From: Robiginitalea sp. | GTDB lineage: Bacteria; Bacteroidota; Bacteroidia; Flavobacteriales; Flavobacteriaceae | Reading direction: 5' to 3' | Length of the DNA: 64,000 bases | Assembly: GCA_024638915.1 (NCBI GenBank) | Contig: JAHEJJ010000006.1 | Location: 1 to 64,000, forward strand | Part shown: positions 43,347 to 52,737 of the stretch, one piece after another | Layout of the letters: the number at the start of each line of letters is the position of its first letter | How positions within the stretch are numbered: position 1 is the first letter of the stretch | Notes under the pieces: model-generated | Told to the model about the DNA's origin: nothing | The model's input: only the letters and a program-made list of their open reading frames with translations | Databases searched by the model: none | Position numbers and translations under genes: made by a program

Positions 43347-43796
43347 ATGAATATAGTCTTTGGGATTTTAATCTTTTTGGCGACGTTTTGTTTGATGGAA
43401 TTTATGGCATGGTTCACGCATAAATATATCATGCATGGATTTCTTTGGAGTCTGCACAAGGACCATCACAGGAAAGACCATGATTCCTGGTTTGAGCGAA
43501 ATGATGCATTTTTTATTTTTTATGCCGTGGTAAGCATGGTTTGTTTTTATCTGGGCGCAAATACCACATTTTGGCCTGGGTGGCCATTAGGGCTTGGGAT
43601 TCTGGCTTATGGGATCGCCTATTTTATGGTCCATGATATTTTTATCCACCAGCGTTTCAAAATGTTCAGGAATGCAAATAACTGGTATGCACGTGGTGTG
43701 CGCCGGGCTCACAAGATTCACCATAAGCACCTGGGGAAAGAGAAAGGAGAATGCTTTGGTATGCTTATAGTTCCTTTGAAGTACTTTAAGACGTAA
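43347..43796 (+). CDS. crtZ: Beta-carotene hydroxylase
   Basis: 149-residue membrane di-iron hydroxylase that adds 3-hydroxyl groups to beta-carotene rings, giving zeaxanthin. Histidine boxes seen: HKYIMH, HKDHHRKDH, HDIFIHQ and HKIHHKH; three to four membrane segments. Last gene of the operon. No lycopene cyclase (crtY) follows, although the substrate of CrtZ needs one, so the cyclase must be elsewhere. Confidence 0.95.
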   Translation: MNIVFGILIFLATFCLMEFMAWFTHKYIMHGFLWSLHKDHHRKDHDSWFERNDAFFIFYAVVSMVCFYLGANTTFWPGWPLGLGILAYGIAYFMVHDIFIHQRFKMFRNANNWYARGVRRAHKIHHKHLGKEKGECFGMLIVPLKYFKT

Positions 43797-43817
43797 GAAA
43801 CTTCACCCAATTCTTTT

Positions 43818-44372
43818 TCAGGAGCCCACCAGCTCATCAAGCATCGCTCTGGTCGCTTTGCTATTCCAGGCTGCAGCACCTGTTTCCGACACTATAATCT
43901 TTCCTTGCCTATCTAAAATGTATGTGGTTGGTAAGCTGTTACTAGACAGTTGCCTAGGCGAAGAACCCAACTCATAAAATATCGGAAAATCATATTGGTT
44001 TTCTTCCATAAAAGCCCCTACCCTTTCCTTCTTATCCCGGGCGATAAAAAGAAAAACCACCTTTTTGTTGTAGTCCTTGTACAAGAGCTGTAAATCTGGC
44101 ATTTCGGCAACACAGGGTGGGCACCAACTGGCCCAGATATTTATAAATACTACTTTTCCCTTGGCATGGCTCAAATCGTAACCACTCCCTTCCCGGTCTA
44201 CCAAACGCCATGCATATGAACTCAGTATTTCCTGTTTCCGTTCTTCCACTGGCGTCGGATTAAACGAAAGCACCCGGTTGACCCAAACTTTTAAATGAAA
44301 TCCAAGAGGTGAAAACAATAGTAATGCCAGCAGTAGCAGCAGTGAGATATTGGTGATTTGCCTCCGTTTCAT
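43818..44372 (-). CDS. TlpA-like thiol-disulfide protein
   Basis: 184 residues: N-terminal signal anchor (ISLLLLLALLLFSPLGFHLK) and a periplasmic thioredoxin-like domain with the redox motif WASWCPPCVAEMP and cis-Pro in SLPTTYILDRQG. Likely membrane-tethered reductase of periplasmic disulfides (cytochrome c maturation or general redox). Overlaps by 4 bp the upstream paralogue, which has lost the first Cys. Confidence 0.92.
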   Translation of the reverse strand: MKRRQITNISLLLLLALLLFSPLGFHLKVWVNRVLSFNPTPVEERKQEILSSYAWRLVDREGSGYDLSHAKGKVVFINIWASWCPPCVAEMPDLQLLYKDYNKKVVFLFIARDKKERVGAFMEENQYDFPIFYELGSSPRQLSSNSLPTTYILDRQGKIIVSETGAAAWNSKATRAMLDELVGS

Positions 44373-44932
44373 TCCTCTTCAATCAATTCATCAATAAGGT
44401 CATAGATCTTAGCATTATCCCAATCGGCAATACCATCTTGTTGCACCCTGATATGCCCGTTCTTGTCCAAGATAATAGATGCTGGTGGTTCTGGAATTTC
44501 AAAAGGAGCCGGGGCACCTATTATCAAATAAGTAAGAGGGAAGCTGAAGTCATTTTCCTCCATGAACTCCTCAACGGGCTCCCGCTCCTCATCTGTTATA
44601 ATATAGAAGTCTACAGAGCCTGTATAACGTTCATACAGGTGTTGAACACCCTTTAATTCCGCAGCACAAGGTAATCTCCAGGAGGCCCAGAAATTTATAA
44701 AAACCACACGCCCTTTGGATTGTTCAAAATTGAAAAACTCCCATTGAGGATCTTTAAGCTGCCAGTCATAATCAGGAATCTTCCGAGCTTCAGTACTCGG
44801 AAGAATGTCGGGGCTCATCGCAAACATCCGGTTCAAAAGGACTTTGCCATGATATCCCAATGGGGTAACGAAGAAAGAAAGCACCAAGGCAATCAGGAGT
44901 ATATTGAAAATCGTTTTTTTACTGATTTTCAT
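44369..44932 (-). CDS. TlpA-like paralogue with a degenerate active site
   Basis: 187 residues with the same plan as its downstream neighbour (signal anchor IFNILLIALVLSFFVTPLGY, thioredoxin-like domain), but the motif reads WASWRLPCAAEL: the nucleophilic N-terminal Cys of CxxC is Arg and only the second Cys remains. The cis-Pro region EPPASIILDKNG is also altered. It cannot run a normal dithiol cycle; it may bind, regulate or assist the active partner. Coupled to it by a 4-bp overlap. Confidence 0.88.
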   Translation of the reverse strand: MKISKKTIFNILLIALVLSFFVTPLGYHGKVLLNRMFAMSPDILPSTEARKIPDYDWQLKDPQWEFFNFEQSKGRVVFINFWASWRLPCAAELKGVQHLYERYTGSVDFYIITDEEREPVEEFMEENDFSFPLTYLIIGAPAPFEIPEPPASIILDKNGHIRVQQDGIADWDNAKIYDLIDELIEEE

Positions 44933-44981
44933 CCTTTAATGCTTCTCCGGTGGAAACCGGTCTATACGATCATCGTTCATA

Positions 44982-47252
44982 TTACGCATTTTCTTTTTTA
45001 ATCACATTGAGGGCAGACCCTTCCCTGAACCATTCGATCTGAGACTCATTATAACTATGGTTGGTAAGAATCATGTCTTTTGATCCGTCTTTATGCAACA
45101 CTTCAATACTCAGGGGTCTTTCCGGCGCAAACTGATCGATGTCGATAAAGTTAAATGTATCATCCTCCTGGATAAGATCATAATCCTTTTCATGGGCAAA
45201 AGTAAGAGCCAACATCCCCTGCTTTTTAAGGTTGGTCTCATGAATACGCGCGAATGACTTTACCAAAACTGCAGCAACACCCAGATGTCTGGGTTGCATA
45301 GCCGCGTGTTCCCTGGAAGATCCTTCACCGTAATTGTGGTCACCCACAACAATGGTTTTGATGCCGGCTGCCTTATATGCCCTTTGTGTATCCGGAACTC
45401 CGCCGTATTCGCCGGTAAGTTGATTCTTTATAAAATTGGTCTTCTTATTGAATGCATTTACAGCACCGATCAGGGTATTGTTAGAAATATTATCCAGATG
45501 CCCCCTGTATCGCAACCATGGGCCGGCCATAGAGATATGATCTGTGGTACATTTGCCAAAAGCCTTGATCAGGAGTTTCATCCCCTGTAGGCTTACCGGT
45601 GAGATCGGGATAAAAGGGTCTAGTAATTGTAATCTTTCCGAGTCAGAAGCTACCTTCACTTCAACCGATGCTCCGTCGACAGAAGGAGCTACATAGCCGG
45701 CATCTTCTACTGCAAAGCCTTCGGGTGGTAATTCATATCCCCTGGGTTCGTCGAGCATTACTTCCTGCCCTTCCTCGTTGATGAGTTTATCGGTCAAAGG
45801 GTTAAAATCCAAACGGCCGGCAATCGCAATGGCGGTCACCAGTTCCGGTGAGCCGACAAAAGCCAGGGTATTAGGATTTCCATCTGCCCGCTTGGCAAAA
45901 TTCCTGTTGAATGAATGCACAATTGTATTTCTGGGGCCGTTTGCTGCCTTATCCCCATAACGGTCCCACATTCCGATGCAAGGGCCGCAGGCATTGGCAA
46001 AAACAGTGGCGCCAATTACGTTGAAGGTATCGATGAACCCATCGCGCTCTATCGTATATCGCACCTGCTCCGATCCAGGAGTTATGGTGAATTTAGATTT
46101 GGTTTTTAAATTCTTATCGGCTACCTGCTTAGCTAGTGATGCCGCCCTCGAAATGTCCTCATAGGACGAATTCGTACAGGAACCGATCAGGCCGACCTCT
46201 ACATTTATCGGCCAGTCATTTTCCTTAGCCGCCTCACTCATTTTAGATATAGGCGTAGACAGATCGGGAGTAAACGGACCGTTTAAATGCGGTTCCAGAT
46301 CATTAAGGTCGATCTCTATTAACTGGTCAAAATATTGTTCCGGATTTGCATAAACTTCGGGATCTGCGGTAAGATAATCAGCCACCTGATTGGCCGCATC
46401 GGCCACATCGGCCCGATCTGTTGACCTTAAGTATCGATCCATAGATTCATCATAGCCAAAAGTTGAGGTGGTGGCTCCCACTTCTGCACCCATATTGCAA
46501 ATAGTGCCCTTGCCGGTACAAGACATCGCTATAGCCCCTGGTCCGAAATATTCGATAATAGCGCCGGTTCCTCCCTTAACGGTGAGTATGTCGGCTACTT
46601 TTAATATCACATCCTTGGGAGCTGTCCAACCCGAGAGTTCTCCGGTAAGCTTTACCCCGATGAGTTTAGGAAATTTCAATTCCCATGGCATTCCGGCCAT
46701 AACATCCACTGCATCAGCTCCACCTACACCAATCGCTACCATACCAAGACCTCCGGCATTTACCGTATGAGAATCAGTACCGATCATCATACCACCGGGA
46801 AAGGCATAGTTCTCCAACACTACCTGATGGATAATTCCGGCACCTGGTTTCCAGAAACCTATACCATATTTATTAGAAACAGATTCGAGAAACCGGAAAA
46901 CCTCATTACTTGTCTCATTGGCTCTTTTAAGATCGGCTTCTGCCCCTACCTTAGCCTGAATCAAATGATCGCAATGCACTGTGGTGGGCACAGCCACTTT
47001 GGGCTTACCAGCATGCATAAACTGTAACAGTGCCATCTGGGCGGTGGCATCCTGGCAGGCAACCCTGTCTGGTGCAAAATCGACATAATCCTTTCCTCTG
47101 CTGAACACACGGTCAGGAATACCTTTCCAGAGATGCGAATACAGGATTTTCTCAGAAAGTGTTAAAGGTCGGCCTACCAGTTCACGGGCTCTGTCCACGC
47201 GTTCTGGCATATGGGCATAAACCTCTTTAATCATGTCTATATCAAATGCCAT
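44982..47252 (-). CDS. acn: Aconitate hydratase, mitochondrial type
   Basis: 756 residues, converting citrate to isocitrate in the TCA cycle. [4Fe-4S] ligands are seen in [11 protein letters not shown] and [10 protein letters not shown]; active-site landmarks include [15 protein letters not shown] and [18 protein letters not shown]. The length and sequence match the mitochondrial-like aconitase of Bacteroidota rather than the longer AcnA or AcnB of proteobacteria. Monocistronic. Confidence 0.96.
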   Translation of the reverse strand: MAFDIDMIKEVYAHMPERVDRARELVGRPLTLSEKILYSHLWKGIPDRVFSRGKDYVDFAPDRVACQDATAQMALLQFMHAGKPKVAVPTTVHCDHLIQAKVGAEADLKRANETSNEVFRFLESVSNKYGIGFWKPGAGIIHQVVLENYAFPGGMMIGTDSHTVNAGGLGMVAIGVGGADAVDVMAGMPWELKFPKLIGVKLTGELSGWTAPKDVILKVADILTVKGGTGAIIEYFGPGAIAMSCTGKGTICNMGAEVGATTSTFGYDESMDRYLRSTDRADVADAANQVADYLTADPEVYANPEQYFDQLIEIDLNDLEPHLNGPFTPDLSTPISKMSEAAKENDWPINVEVGLIGSCTNSSYEDISRAASLAKQVADKNLKTKSKFTITPGSEQVRYTIERDGFIDTFNVIGATVFANACGPCIGMWDRYGDKAANGPRNTIVHSFNRNFAKRADGNPNTLAFVGSPELVTAIAIAGRLDFNPLTDKLINEEGQEVMLDEPRGYELPPEGFAVEDAGYVAPSVDGASVEVKVASDSERLQLLDPFIPISPVSLQGMKLLIKAFGKCTTDHISMAGPWLRYRGHLDNISNNTLIGAVNAFNKKTNFIKNQLTGEYGGVPDTQRAYKAAGIKTIVVGDHNYGEGSSREHAAMQPRHLGVAAVLVKSFARIHETNLKKQGMLALTFAHEKDYDLIQEDDTFNFIDIDQFAPERPLSIEVLHKDGSKDMILTNHSYNESQIEWFREGSALNVIKKENA

Positions 47253-47438
47253 TATCTGTTCTTTTTAAGGAGATTTGCAATTCCTCAAAAGTACTAAAAT
47301 GCATGGGGAAATAAAACTTTTAGAGCCGGTGCGAGGATTTAATTATGAGATTATCCAAAGAAGGATAATAGAAGACAGTCGGCTAAAATTTTTAGGGTAT
47401 GATCCTTAGAATTTAACTCTGATAAGTAACCCACTCTT

Positions 47439-48392
47439 CTAAAGCAACTGTCGAATGATATCTTCTTCGGTGATAGACTCTGCTTCGGCCTTATAGTTTT
47501 TAATGATCCTATGCCTAAGGATCCCGTAGGCCACAGCTTTTACATCTTCGATATCCGGGGAGAATTTACTATTTATGGCCGCATGGGCCTTCGCGCCAAG
47601 TATGAGATATTGTGATGCCCTGGGGCCCGCTCCCCAATCGAGATACTGTCTGACAAAATCGGGCGAAGATTCCAATCCCGGGCGGGTACTGTTCACCAAC
47701 TTAACGGCATAGTTCACTACATTATCAGCGACAGGTATTCTGCGAATTAAATGTTGAACCTGAAGGATCTCATCCGCTGTAAACAGAACATCCAATTCTG
47801 GCGTCTCATCATTGGTAGTGGTTTTCACCACCTCGATTTCTTCTTCCACCGAAGGATATTTCAACTCGATGGCAAACATAAACCGGTCGAGCTGAGCTTC
47901 CGGTAAAGGATAGGTTCCCTCTTGTTCAATGGGGTTTTGCGTGGCTAATACGAAGTAGGGCAAGGTTAATTTGTACTGTTTGCCTGTTATCGTGACGGCC
48001 CTTTCCTGCATAGCCTCCAATAAGGCTGCCTGGGTTTTAGGAGGAGTCCTGTTGATCTCATCGGCCAAAATAATGTTAGCAAAAACCGGACCCTTGATGA
48101 ACTTAAAATTACGGTTCTGATCCAGTATTTCACTTCCCAGTATATCACTGGGCATCAGATCGGGTGTAAATTGGATCCGCTTAAAATCTAGCCCGAGTGT
48201 TTGGGCTATGGTATTTACCATCAAAGTTTTTGCCAATCCCGGGACCCCAATGAGGAGGGAATGCCCGCCAGTATAAATCGATAACAAGATCTGGTCGATC
48301 ACCTTCTCCTGCCCTACGATTACCTTGGCAATTTCTTTCTTCAGGGCCTGATGTTTCTCAACCAGGTATTCAATGGCGGTGACATCGGACAT
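47439..48392 (-). CDS. MoxR-family AAA+ ATPase
   Basis: 317 residues: Walker A LLIGVPGLAKTL, Walker B NIILADEINRTPPKTQAALL, sensor region FVLATQNPIEQEGTYPLPEAQLDRF and arginine finger LDRFMF. MoxR proteins act as chaperones with VWA or DUF58 partners, which are normally encoded next to them. Here downstream is aconitase instead, so the partner is missing from this locus. Starts 3 bp after a SurA-like chaperone gene. Confidence 0.93.
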   Translation of the reverse strand: MSDVTAIEYLVEKHQALKKEIAKVIVGQEKVIDQILLSIYTGGHSLLIGVPGLAKTLMVNTIAQTLGLDFKRIQFTPDLMPSDILGSEILDQNRNFKFIKGPVFANIILADEINRTPPKTQAALLEAMQERAVTITGKQYKLTLPYFVLATQNPIEQEGTYPLPEAQLDRFMFAIELKYPSVEEEIEVVKTTTNDETPELDVLFTADEILQVQHLIRRIPVADNVVNYAVKLVNSTRPGLESSPDFVRQYLDWGAGPRASQYLILGAKAHAAINSKFSPDIEDVKAVAYGILRHRIIKNYKAEAESITEEDIIRQLL

Positions 48393-48395
48393 ATA

Positions 48396-49862
48396 TTATT
48401 CCTTTACCCATTTATTAGCAAATTGACAGTCTTTGTTACTCCCGCTGACACTAACATAAGTATCCTCTATATGTTCCTCCATCCATTCTTTGATCGCTCT
48501 GAACTGTTTTTCGCGCAGAGCCAATTCCTGGATTTTAATATAGTCTTTAGCAAAATTGGCCACATGTTCATCATAACGGTTGGTCACATTGAGGATCTTA
48601 TAAGAAGGAGGACCTCCTCTCGGATCTTGTTCTAATATGGGATTGGAAATCTCGTTATCCTTAAGATTTCTTACCTGATTATAAAGGTTAGGGTCCATTT
48701 TAGTCAGCTCGAATCGCGAATCAAAATTTGTGGGGTTCCGAAGTAAACCTCCATCGAATTTGGTTTCTTTCTCATCCGAGAAATTGCGGGCGGCTTCAGC
48801 AAAGGTATATTTCCCTTCAAGGATATGTTTCCGGATGGTATCTAATTCCACTTTAGCCTCATCGAGTGCCGACTGAGGGATATCAGGTTGAATGAGGATA
48901 TGCCGCAAATCGAGCTCCTGCCCCCTGATCTTTTCGATATAGATGATATGATAGCCAAAAACCGTTTCAAAAGGATCGGAGATCTCTCCTTCCTGCAGTC
49001 TAAAAGCCACATCTTTAAATTCCTTAACGAATGGGGTCTGCCGTGTCATGCTGTAAAATCCTCCTTTGGATTTGGAGCCGGGATCCTGGGAATAAAGAAT
49101 CGCCTTTACGCTGAAACTCGCATCATTGTCTTCAACATCAGCTTTGATCTCCGCTAATTTATCGATAACCTTTTGTTTCTCCTCTTCGGGTACTTTTGGT
49201 TGCTTGACGATCTGTGAGATCTCCAATTCTGCTCCGAAGACTGGCCTTTCATCTTCGGGAATTTTTTTAAAGAACTGTCGCACTTCCTCGGGGGTGACCT
49301 TGATATCCGAAATGATCTTTCGCTGCATTTTTTCCGAAAGCATTCTCAACTTATTGATGTTGAACAATTCCTCGCGGAAGGCTTCCACCGATTCCTTCTT
49401 ATAAAATTCGAGCACTTTATCCATTGAACCCACTTGCTGTACTAATTGCTGTATTTGACGATCACTGGTGCTGTTCACCTCATCATCTGATACCAAAATA
49501 CTATCCTGCACCGCCTGATGGGCATATAACCGATCTTCCATAAGTTTACCCAATAAACCACAATGAGTGATATCCTCCGCAGAGGCACCCTGATTCTTCA
49601 AATCGATAAGGGTCTTGTCGATATCCGAGTTGAGTATTACATAGTCACCTATCACGGCTGCGATCCCATCGATCTGGATACGTTTAAAGTTATTTGTGCT
49701 GTCCATGATCACAACTTCCGGTGCTTCCAAAGGAGTTTCCGGCGGTTCAATCTGCGGATCGGGTATCGAGTCCCTTTGCTGCGCCTGAGCAATAGCAGAC
49801 ACCATTAAGCTCAGTATCAATATGCAAAACGTCTTCCCGTTATTCAAAAATCTCGAATTCAT
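48396..49862 (-). CDS. SurA-like periplasmic peptidyl-prolyl isomerase
   Basis: About 488 residues from ATG 49862 (ATG 49880 would add 6). Signal peptide FCILILSLMVSAIAQAQ; SurA-type N-terminal helical domain, then two parvulin domains (about 175-290, GAELEISQIVKQPKVPEEEK; and about 295-400, DLRHILIQPDIPQSALDEAK). Assists folding of outer-membrane barrels. Overlaps the preceding PPIase-lipoprotein gene and is followed by moxR in the same direction. Confidence 0.9.
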   Translation of the reverse strand: MNSRFLNNGKTFCILILSLMVSAIAQAQQRDSIPDPQIEPPETPLEAPEVVIMDSTNNFKRIQIDGIAAVIGDYVILNSDIDKTLIDLKNQGASAEDITHCGLLGKLMEDRLYAHQAVQDSILVSDDEVNSTSDRQIQQLVQQVGSMDKVLEFYKKESVEAFREELFNINKLRMLSEKMQRKIISDIKVTPEEVRQFFKKIPEDERPVFGAELEISQIVKQPKVPEEEKQKVIDKLAEIKADVEDNDASFSVKAILYSQDPGSKSKGGFYSMTRQTPFVKEFKDVAFRLQEGEISDPFETVFGYHIIYIEKIRGQELDLRHILIQPDIPQSALDEAKVELDTIRKHILEGKYTFAEAARNFSDEKETKFDGGLLRNPTNFDSRFELTKMDPNLYNQVRNLKDNEISNPILEQDPRGGPPSYKILNVTNRYDEHVANFAKDYIKIQELALREKQFRAIKEWMEEHIEDTYVSVSGSNKDCQFANKWVKE

Positions 49863-50697
49863 TCTCTCTTGTCGCTTCATCTATGATTTCTGTTTCCAGT
49901 TTTTTGATAAAATCAAGTTTTCTCCGGTTGAGAATCACTTGCCGGATGCTGGGTTCCACATATGGCAATGGGGCAATTTCATTAACCTGAAGGATATCCT
50001 TTATATAGACCAAATATACCCCTGATGGGTCCTGCAATTCAAAAAATTGTGATTTTTTTAAGTATCTGTTCTCATTGTCGGCGCTTAAGGGGGGTATTTC
50101 CTGCATTACCCGAGACACCGGGACCCATAGTGAGTCGTTAAAATTCAACTTTTTAAATTGGATTCCCACGGAATCTAAATAGGATCTATCGTCTTCATCA
50201 AATCCTTTTAGCCGGCTGATCACCTCATCCTTATTCAAAAATTGAAGCGGTGTCTCTACAAACCTCAATCTTAATATCTTCTCTTTTAAACGAAAATTTT
50301 CTTTCTGCAAGTCGTAAAAGGCCTTCAATTCCACCTGGCTCACCGTGGTATCCTGACCCTGAGAAACCAATGCCTCCTTGTAGGCTCTTGTATAGAGATC
50401 CGTTCGGTAATCCTCGACCAGTCTGTCGAATTCTTTTAGTTTCTCTTCAGGAAGGTTGATATTAGCCTTAGAAAGCAATAGCTGCCTGGTAGCCCAATTG
50501 TTGATAAAATTCGTCATGAAGGAAGCGCTATCCGCCGGGGTCATATCTTCAGAGATCAGTCCTTCAACCTCTTGCGTGTAAAGATAGGTATCGCCAACCC
50601 GCGCTATAGGGGTCTGGTCCTCACTGCTGTTCAGTAATTTACCGCAGGAACCAAAACAAAAGAACAATAAAAGAATGAGGCTGTACAACCACTTCAT
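49840..50697 (-). CDS. Peptidyl-prolyl isomerase-family lipoprotein
   Basis: 285 residues from ATG 50697, which opens a lipoprotein signal (MKWLYSLILLLFFCFGSCG, Cys18). An upstream ATG at 50754 would add 19 residues without signal character. The body resembles the SurA N-terminal domain and a degenerate parvulin domain (DLQKENFRLKEKILRLRFVE). Its 3' end overlaps the next chaperone gene by 23 bp, making a two-gene outer-membrane biogenesis operon. Confidence 0.82.
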   Translation of the reverse strand: MKWLYSLILLLFFCFGSCGKLLNSSEDQTPIARVGDTYLYTQEVEGLISEDMTPADSASFMTNFINNWATRQLLLSKANINLPEEKLKEFDRLVEDYRTDLYTRAYKEALVSQGQDTTVSQVELKAFYDLQKENFRLKEKILRLRFVETPLQFLNKDEVISRLKGFDEDDRSYLDSVGIQFKKLNFNDSLWVPVSRVMQEIPPLSADNENRYLKKSQFFELQDPSGVYLVYIKDILQVNEIAPLPYVEPSIRQVILNRRKLDFIKKLETEIIDEATRENEFEIFE

Positions 50698-50837
50698 CAA
50701 ATAATGAATATAGAATTGCAAATGCAAAAGTAAGAAATCGGAGAAGTTGAACAATGATCGGGATAAGGGATTTACAAATTATTACGACATGATCCCCTTT
50801 TATTAACTAAATTAGTGGATGTGGAAAGTGGGGTAAT

Positions 50838-51299
50838 ATGAAATATACTACCGAATTAACGATCGATATACCCAGGAGTGAGTTCGTTAAAAAATTTGAC
50901 GATCCCGATAATATGATGTACTGGCAGAAGGGATTACTGTCTTATAATTACCTCACAGGTGAACCGGGCGAAGAAGGCTCCCAGATGGAATTACATTATC
51001 AAATGGGAAAACGCAAACTCTTATTGATCGAAACTATTATCAAGCGGAACATGCCCTACGAGTTTCATGCCACCTACGATACCAAGGGTGTTCACAATAT
51101 TCAGAAAAATTTTTTCAAGGATGTTGAAGAAAACAAAACATTGTGGGTATCGGAATCCGAATTCCAATTTTCCGGGATTTTTATGAAGTTCATGGGGTTT
51201 TTAATGCCAGGAGCATTCAAAAAACAGTCGTGCCAGTACCTGCAAGACTTTAAGACATTTGTGGAAACCGGTAAATCGGTTAACGCTTCTGAATCATAA
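50838..51299 (+). CDS. SRPBCC/START-like protein
   Basis: 153 residues, soluble. Begins TTELTIDIPRSEFVKKFDDP and fits the polyketide-cyclase/START-like helix-grip fold that binds hydrophobic ligands. No catalytic residues can be named. It ends 4 bp before the next gene and shares its direction; the opposite-strand PPIase operon is divergent. Confidence 0.72.
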   Translation: MKYTTELTIDIPRSEFVKKFDDPDNMMYWQKGLLSYNYLTGEPGEEGSQMELHYQMGKRKLLLIETIIKRNMPYEFHATYDTKGVHNIQKNFFKDVEENKTLWVSESEFQFSGIFMKFMGFLMPGAFKKQSCQYLQDFKTFVETGKSVNASES

Positions 51300-51303
51300 A
51301 GCG

Positions 51304-51549
51304 GTGAATCGAAGGATCAAACTCATATGGGATTTCAGAGGACCAACGGCGAGCGAGATCGCTCGTCATCATGAAAAACATTTGCAGCAATATATAGTTG
51401 CAGAAGATCTACCGATAAATATTACAGGCTATAAAGATCTGAGCAATGCCCATAGTATCGCCTTCATGGTGGTGGAAGAAAACGATATGCTTCGTGTACG
51501 TGATGCCCTTATACCCCACAGGGGAGAGGTTTACGAGGAATTAGCCTAA
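51304..51549 (+). CDS. Small conserved hypothetical protein
   Basis: 81 residues from GTG 51304, which follows the previous stop by 4 bp and starts VNRRIKLIWDFRGPTASEIA; longer starts would read into the previous gene. It has a His-rich helix RHHEKHLQQYIVAE and a beta-alpha pattern (SIAFMVVEENDMLRVRDALI). I do not know a function; it may act with the SRPBCC protein. Confidence 0.65.
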   Translation: MNRRIKLIWDFRGPTASEIARHHEKHLQQYIVAEDLPINITGYKDLSNAHSIAFMVVEENDMLRVRDALIPHRGEVYEELA

Positions 51550-51581
51550 AAAGCATAACCTTATTAATCACTTTCTTTTTG

Positions 51582-52733
51582 ATGTGGTACCCGAACTTTT
51601 TAAAGACAAAATTGGCCCTTTTGATCGGGAGTGTACTTCTATTAGCCTGTAATGACGAACATATCGCAAATCCGCTTGAGCATATACTCTATACATCCGA
51701 AGATCTCGCTATTCGACGAGTTGTTGATGAGATCGACAAGTACGAACTTCAAATACTCTATACGCAGGTAAACCGTACCAACCAGGAAATTCAGTTCAGG
51801 GATTATGCATTCGGATTAGATGATGCTGCCTATTTCTATCCGGCGAGTACTGTAAAATTTCCCATCGCCCTGGTCGCGCTTGAAAAAGTTTCGCAAATGA
51901 ATGATTTTTCTTTAGATACCCGTTTTTATGTGGAGGGTGATACGGTTGAAACCACAATCGGAAAGGAAATTATCAAGGTTTTTGCCGTGAGCGACAACGA
52001 AGCGAATAACCGACTTTTCGAATTCCTGGGCCAGGACGCGATCGATGAGAGCTTGTCATCAAAAGACATAGGTCCGCACAGGATCGCCCATCGTCTTTCT
52101 GCCGCAAATGCCGACGATATCACCACCCGTCCTCTTATTGTATACTTAAATGACAGCACAACAACCCAAATAGGTCCTGTTATAAACGCTCCACTTGAAT
52201 ATCTCAAATTGAAAAATATTCAAAAAGGCACGGGCTATATAGACGAAGACAGACTGGTTGAAGAACCGTTTGACTTCAGCTTGAAAAACTATTTTCCCAT
52301 TTCATCTCAACAGGAAGTAATGAAAAGGGTGATCTTCCCGGAACATTACCCATCAGCAGAAACCTTCAGCCTGGGACAAAAAGAACGATCGCTGTTACTC
52401 GACGCCATGTCTTCTCCACCGCGAAAATGGGGATATGATGAAGTTGAGTACTATGACAGCTACGGCAAATTTTTTATCTATGGGGATTCCAGGTCGAGGA
52501 TACCCGAATCTGTCAGGATCTATAATAAAGTAGGCTATGCCTATGGAACAATTACCGATTGTGCCTATGTAACAGACATCAGCAACAATATTGAATTTAT
52601 TCTCACGGCTACCCTATTGGTTAACCAGGATCAGGTCTTTAATGACAACCAATATGAGTATGAATCGATCGGTATTCCTTTTTTGGCAGCCTTAGGCAGA
52701 GCGATCCACCAATACGAGTTCAATCGAAAATAA
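51582..52733 (+). CDS. Class A beta-lactamase-like serine hydrolase, lipoprotein
   Basis: 383 residues from ATG 51582. Lipoprotein signal (KLALLIGSVLLLAC, Cys23) and a serine beta-lactamase/DD-peptidase fold: Ser89-x-x-Lys92 in PASTVKFP, Ser137-Asp138-Asn139 (the SDN loop) and KVGYAYG in place of the KTG triad. It is longer than class A beta-lactamases and lacks a clear Omega-loop ExxLN, so peptidase or esterase activity on cell-wall fragments is as likely as antibiotic hydrolysis. Confidence 0.82.
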   Translation: MWYPNFLKTKLALLIGSVLLLACNDEHIANPLEHILYTSEDLAIRRVVDEIDKYELQILYTQVNRTNQEIQFRDYAFGLDDAAYFYPASTVKFPIALVALEKVSQMNDFSLDTRFYVEGDTVETTIGKEIIKVFAVSDNEANNRLFEFLGQDAIDESLSSKDIGPHRIAHRLSAANADDITTRPLIVYLNDSTTTQIGPVINAPLEYLKLKNIQKGTGYIDEDRLVEEPFDFSLKNYFPISSQQEVMKRVIFPEHYPSAETFSLGQKERSLLLDAMSSPPRKWGYDEVEYYDSYGKFFIYGDSRSRIPESVRIYNKVGYAYGTITDCAYVTDISNNIEFILTATLLVNQDQVFNDNQYEYESIGIPFLAALGRAIHQYEFNRK

Positions 52734-52737
52734 CGCC

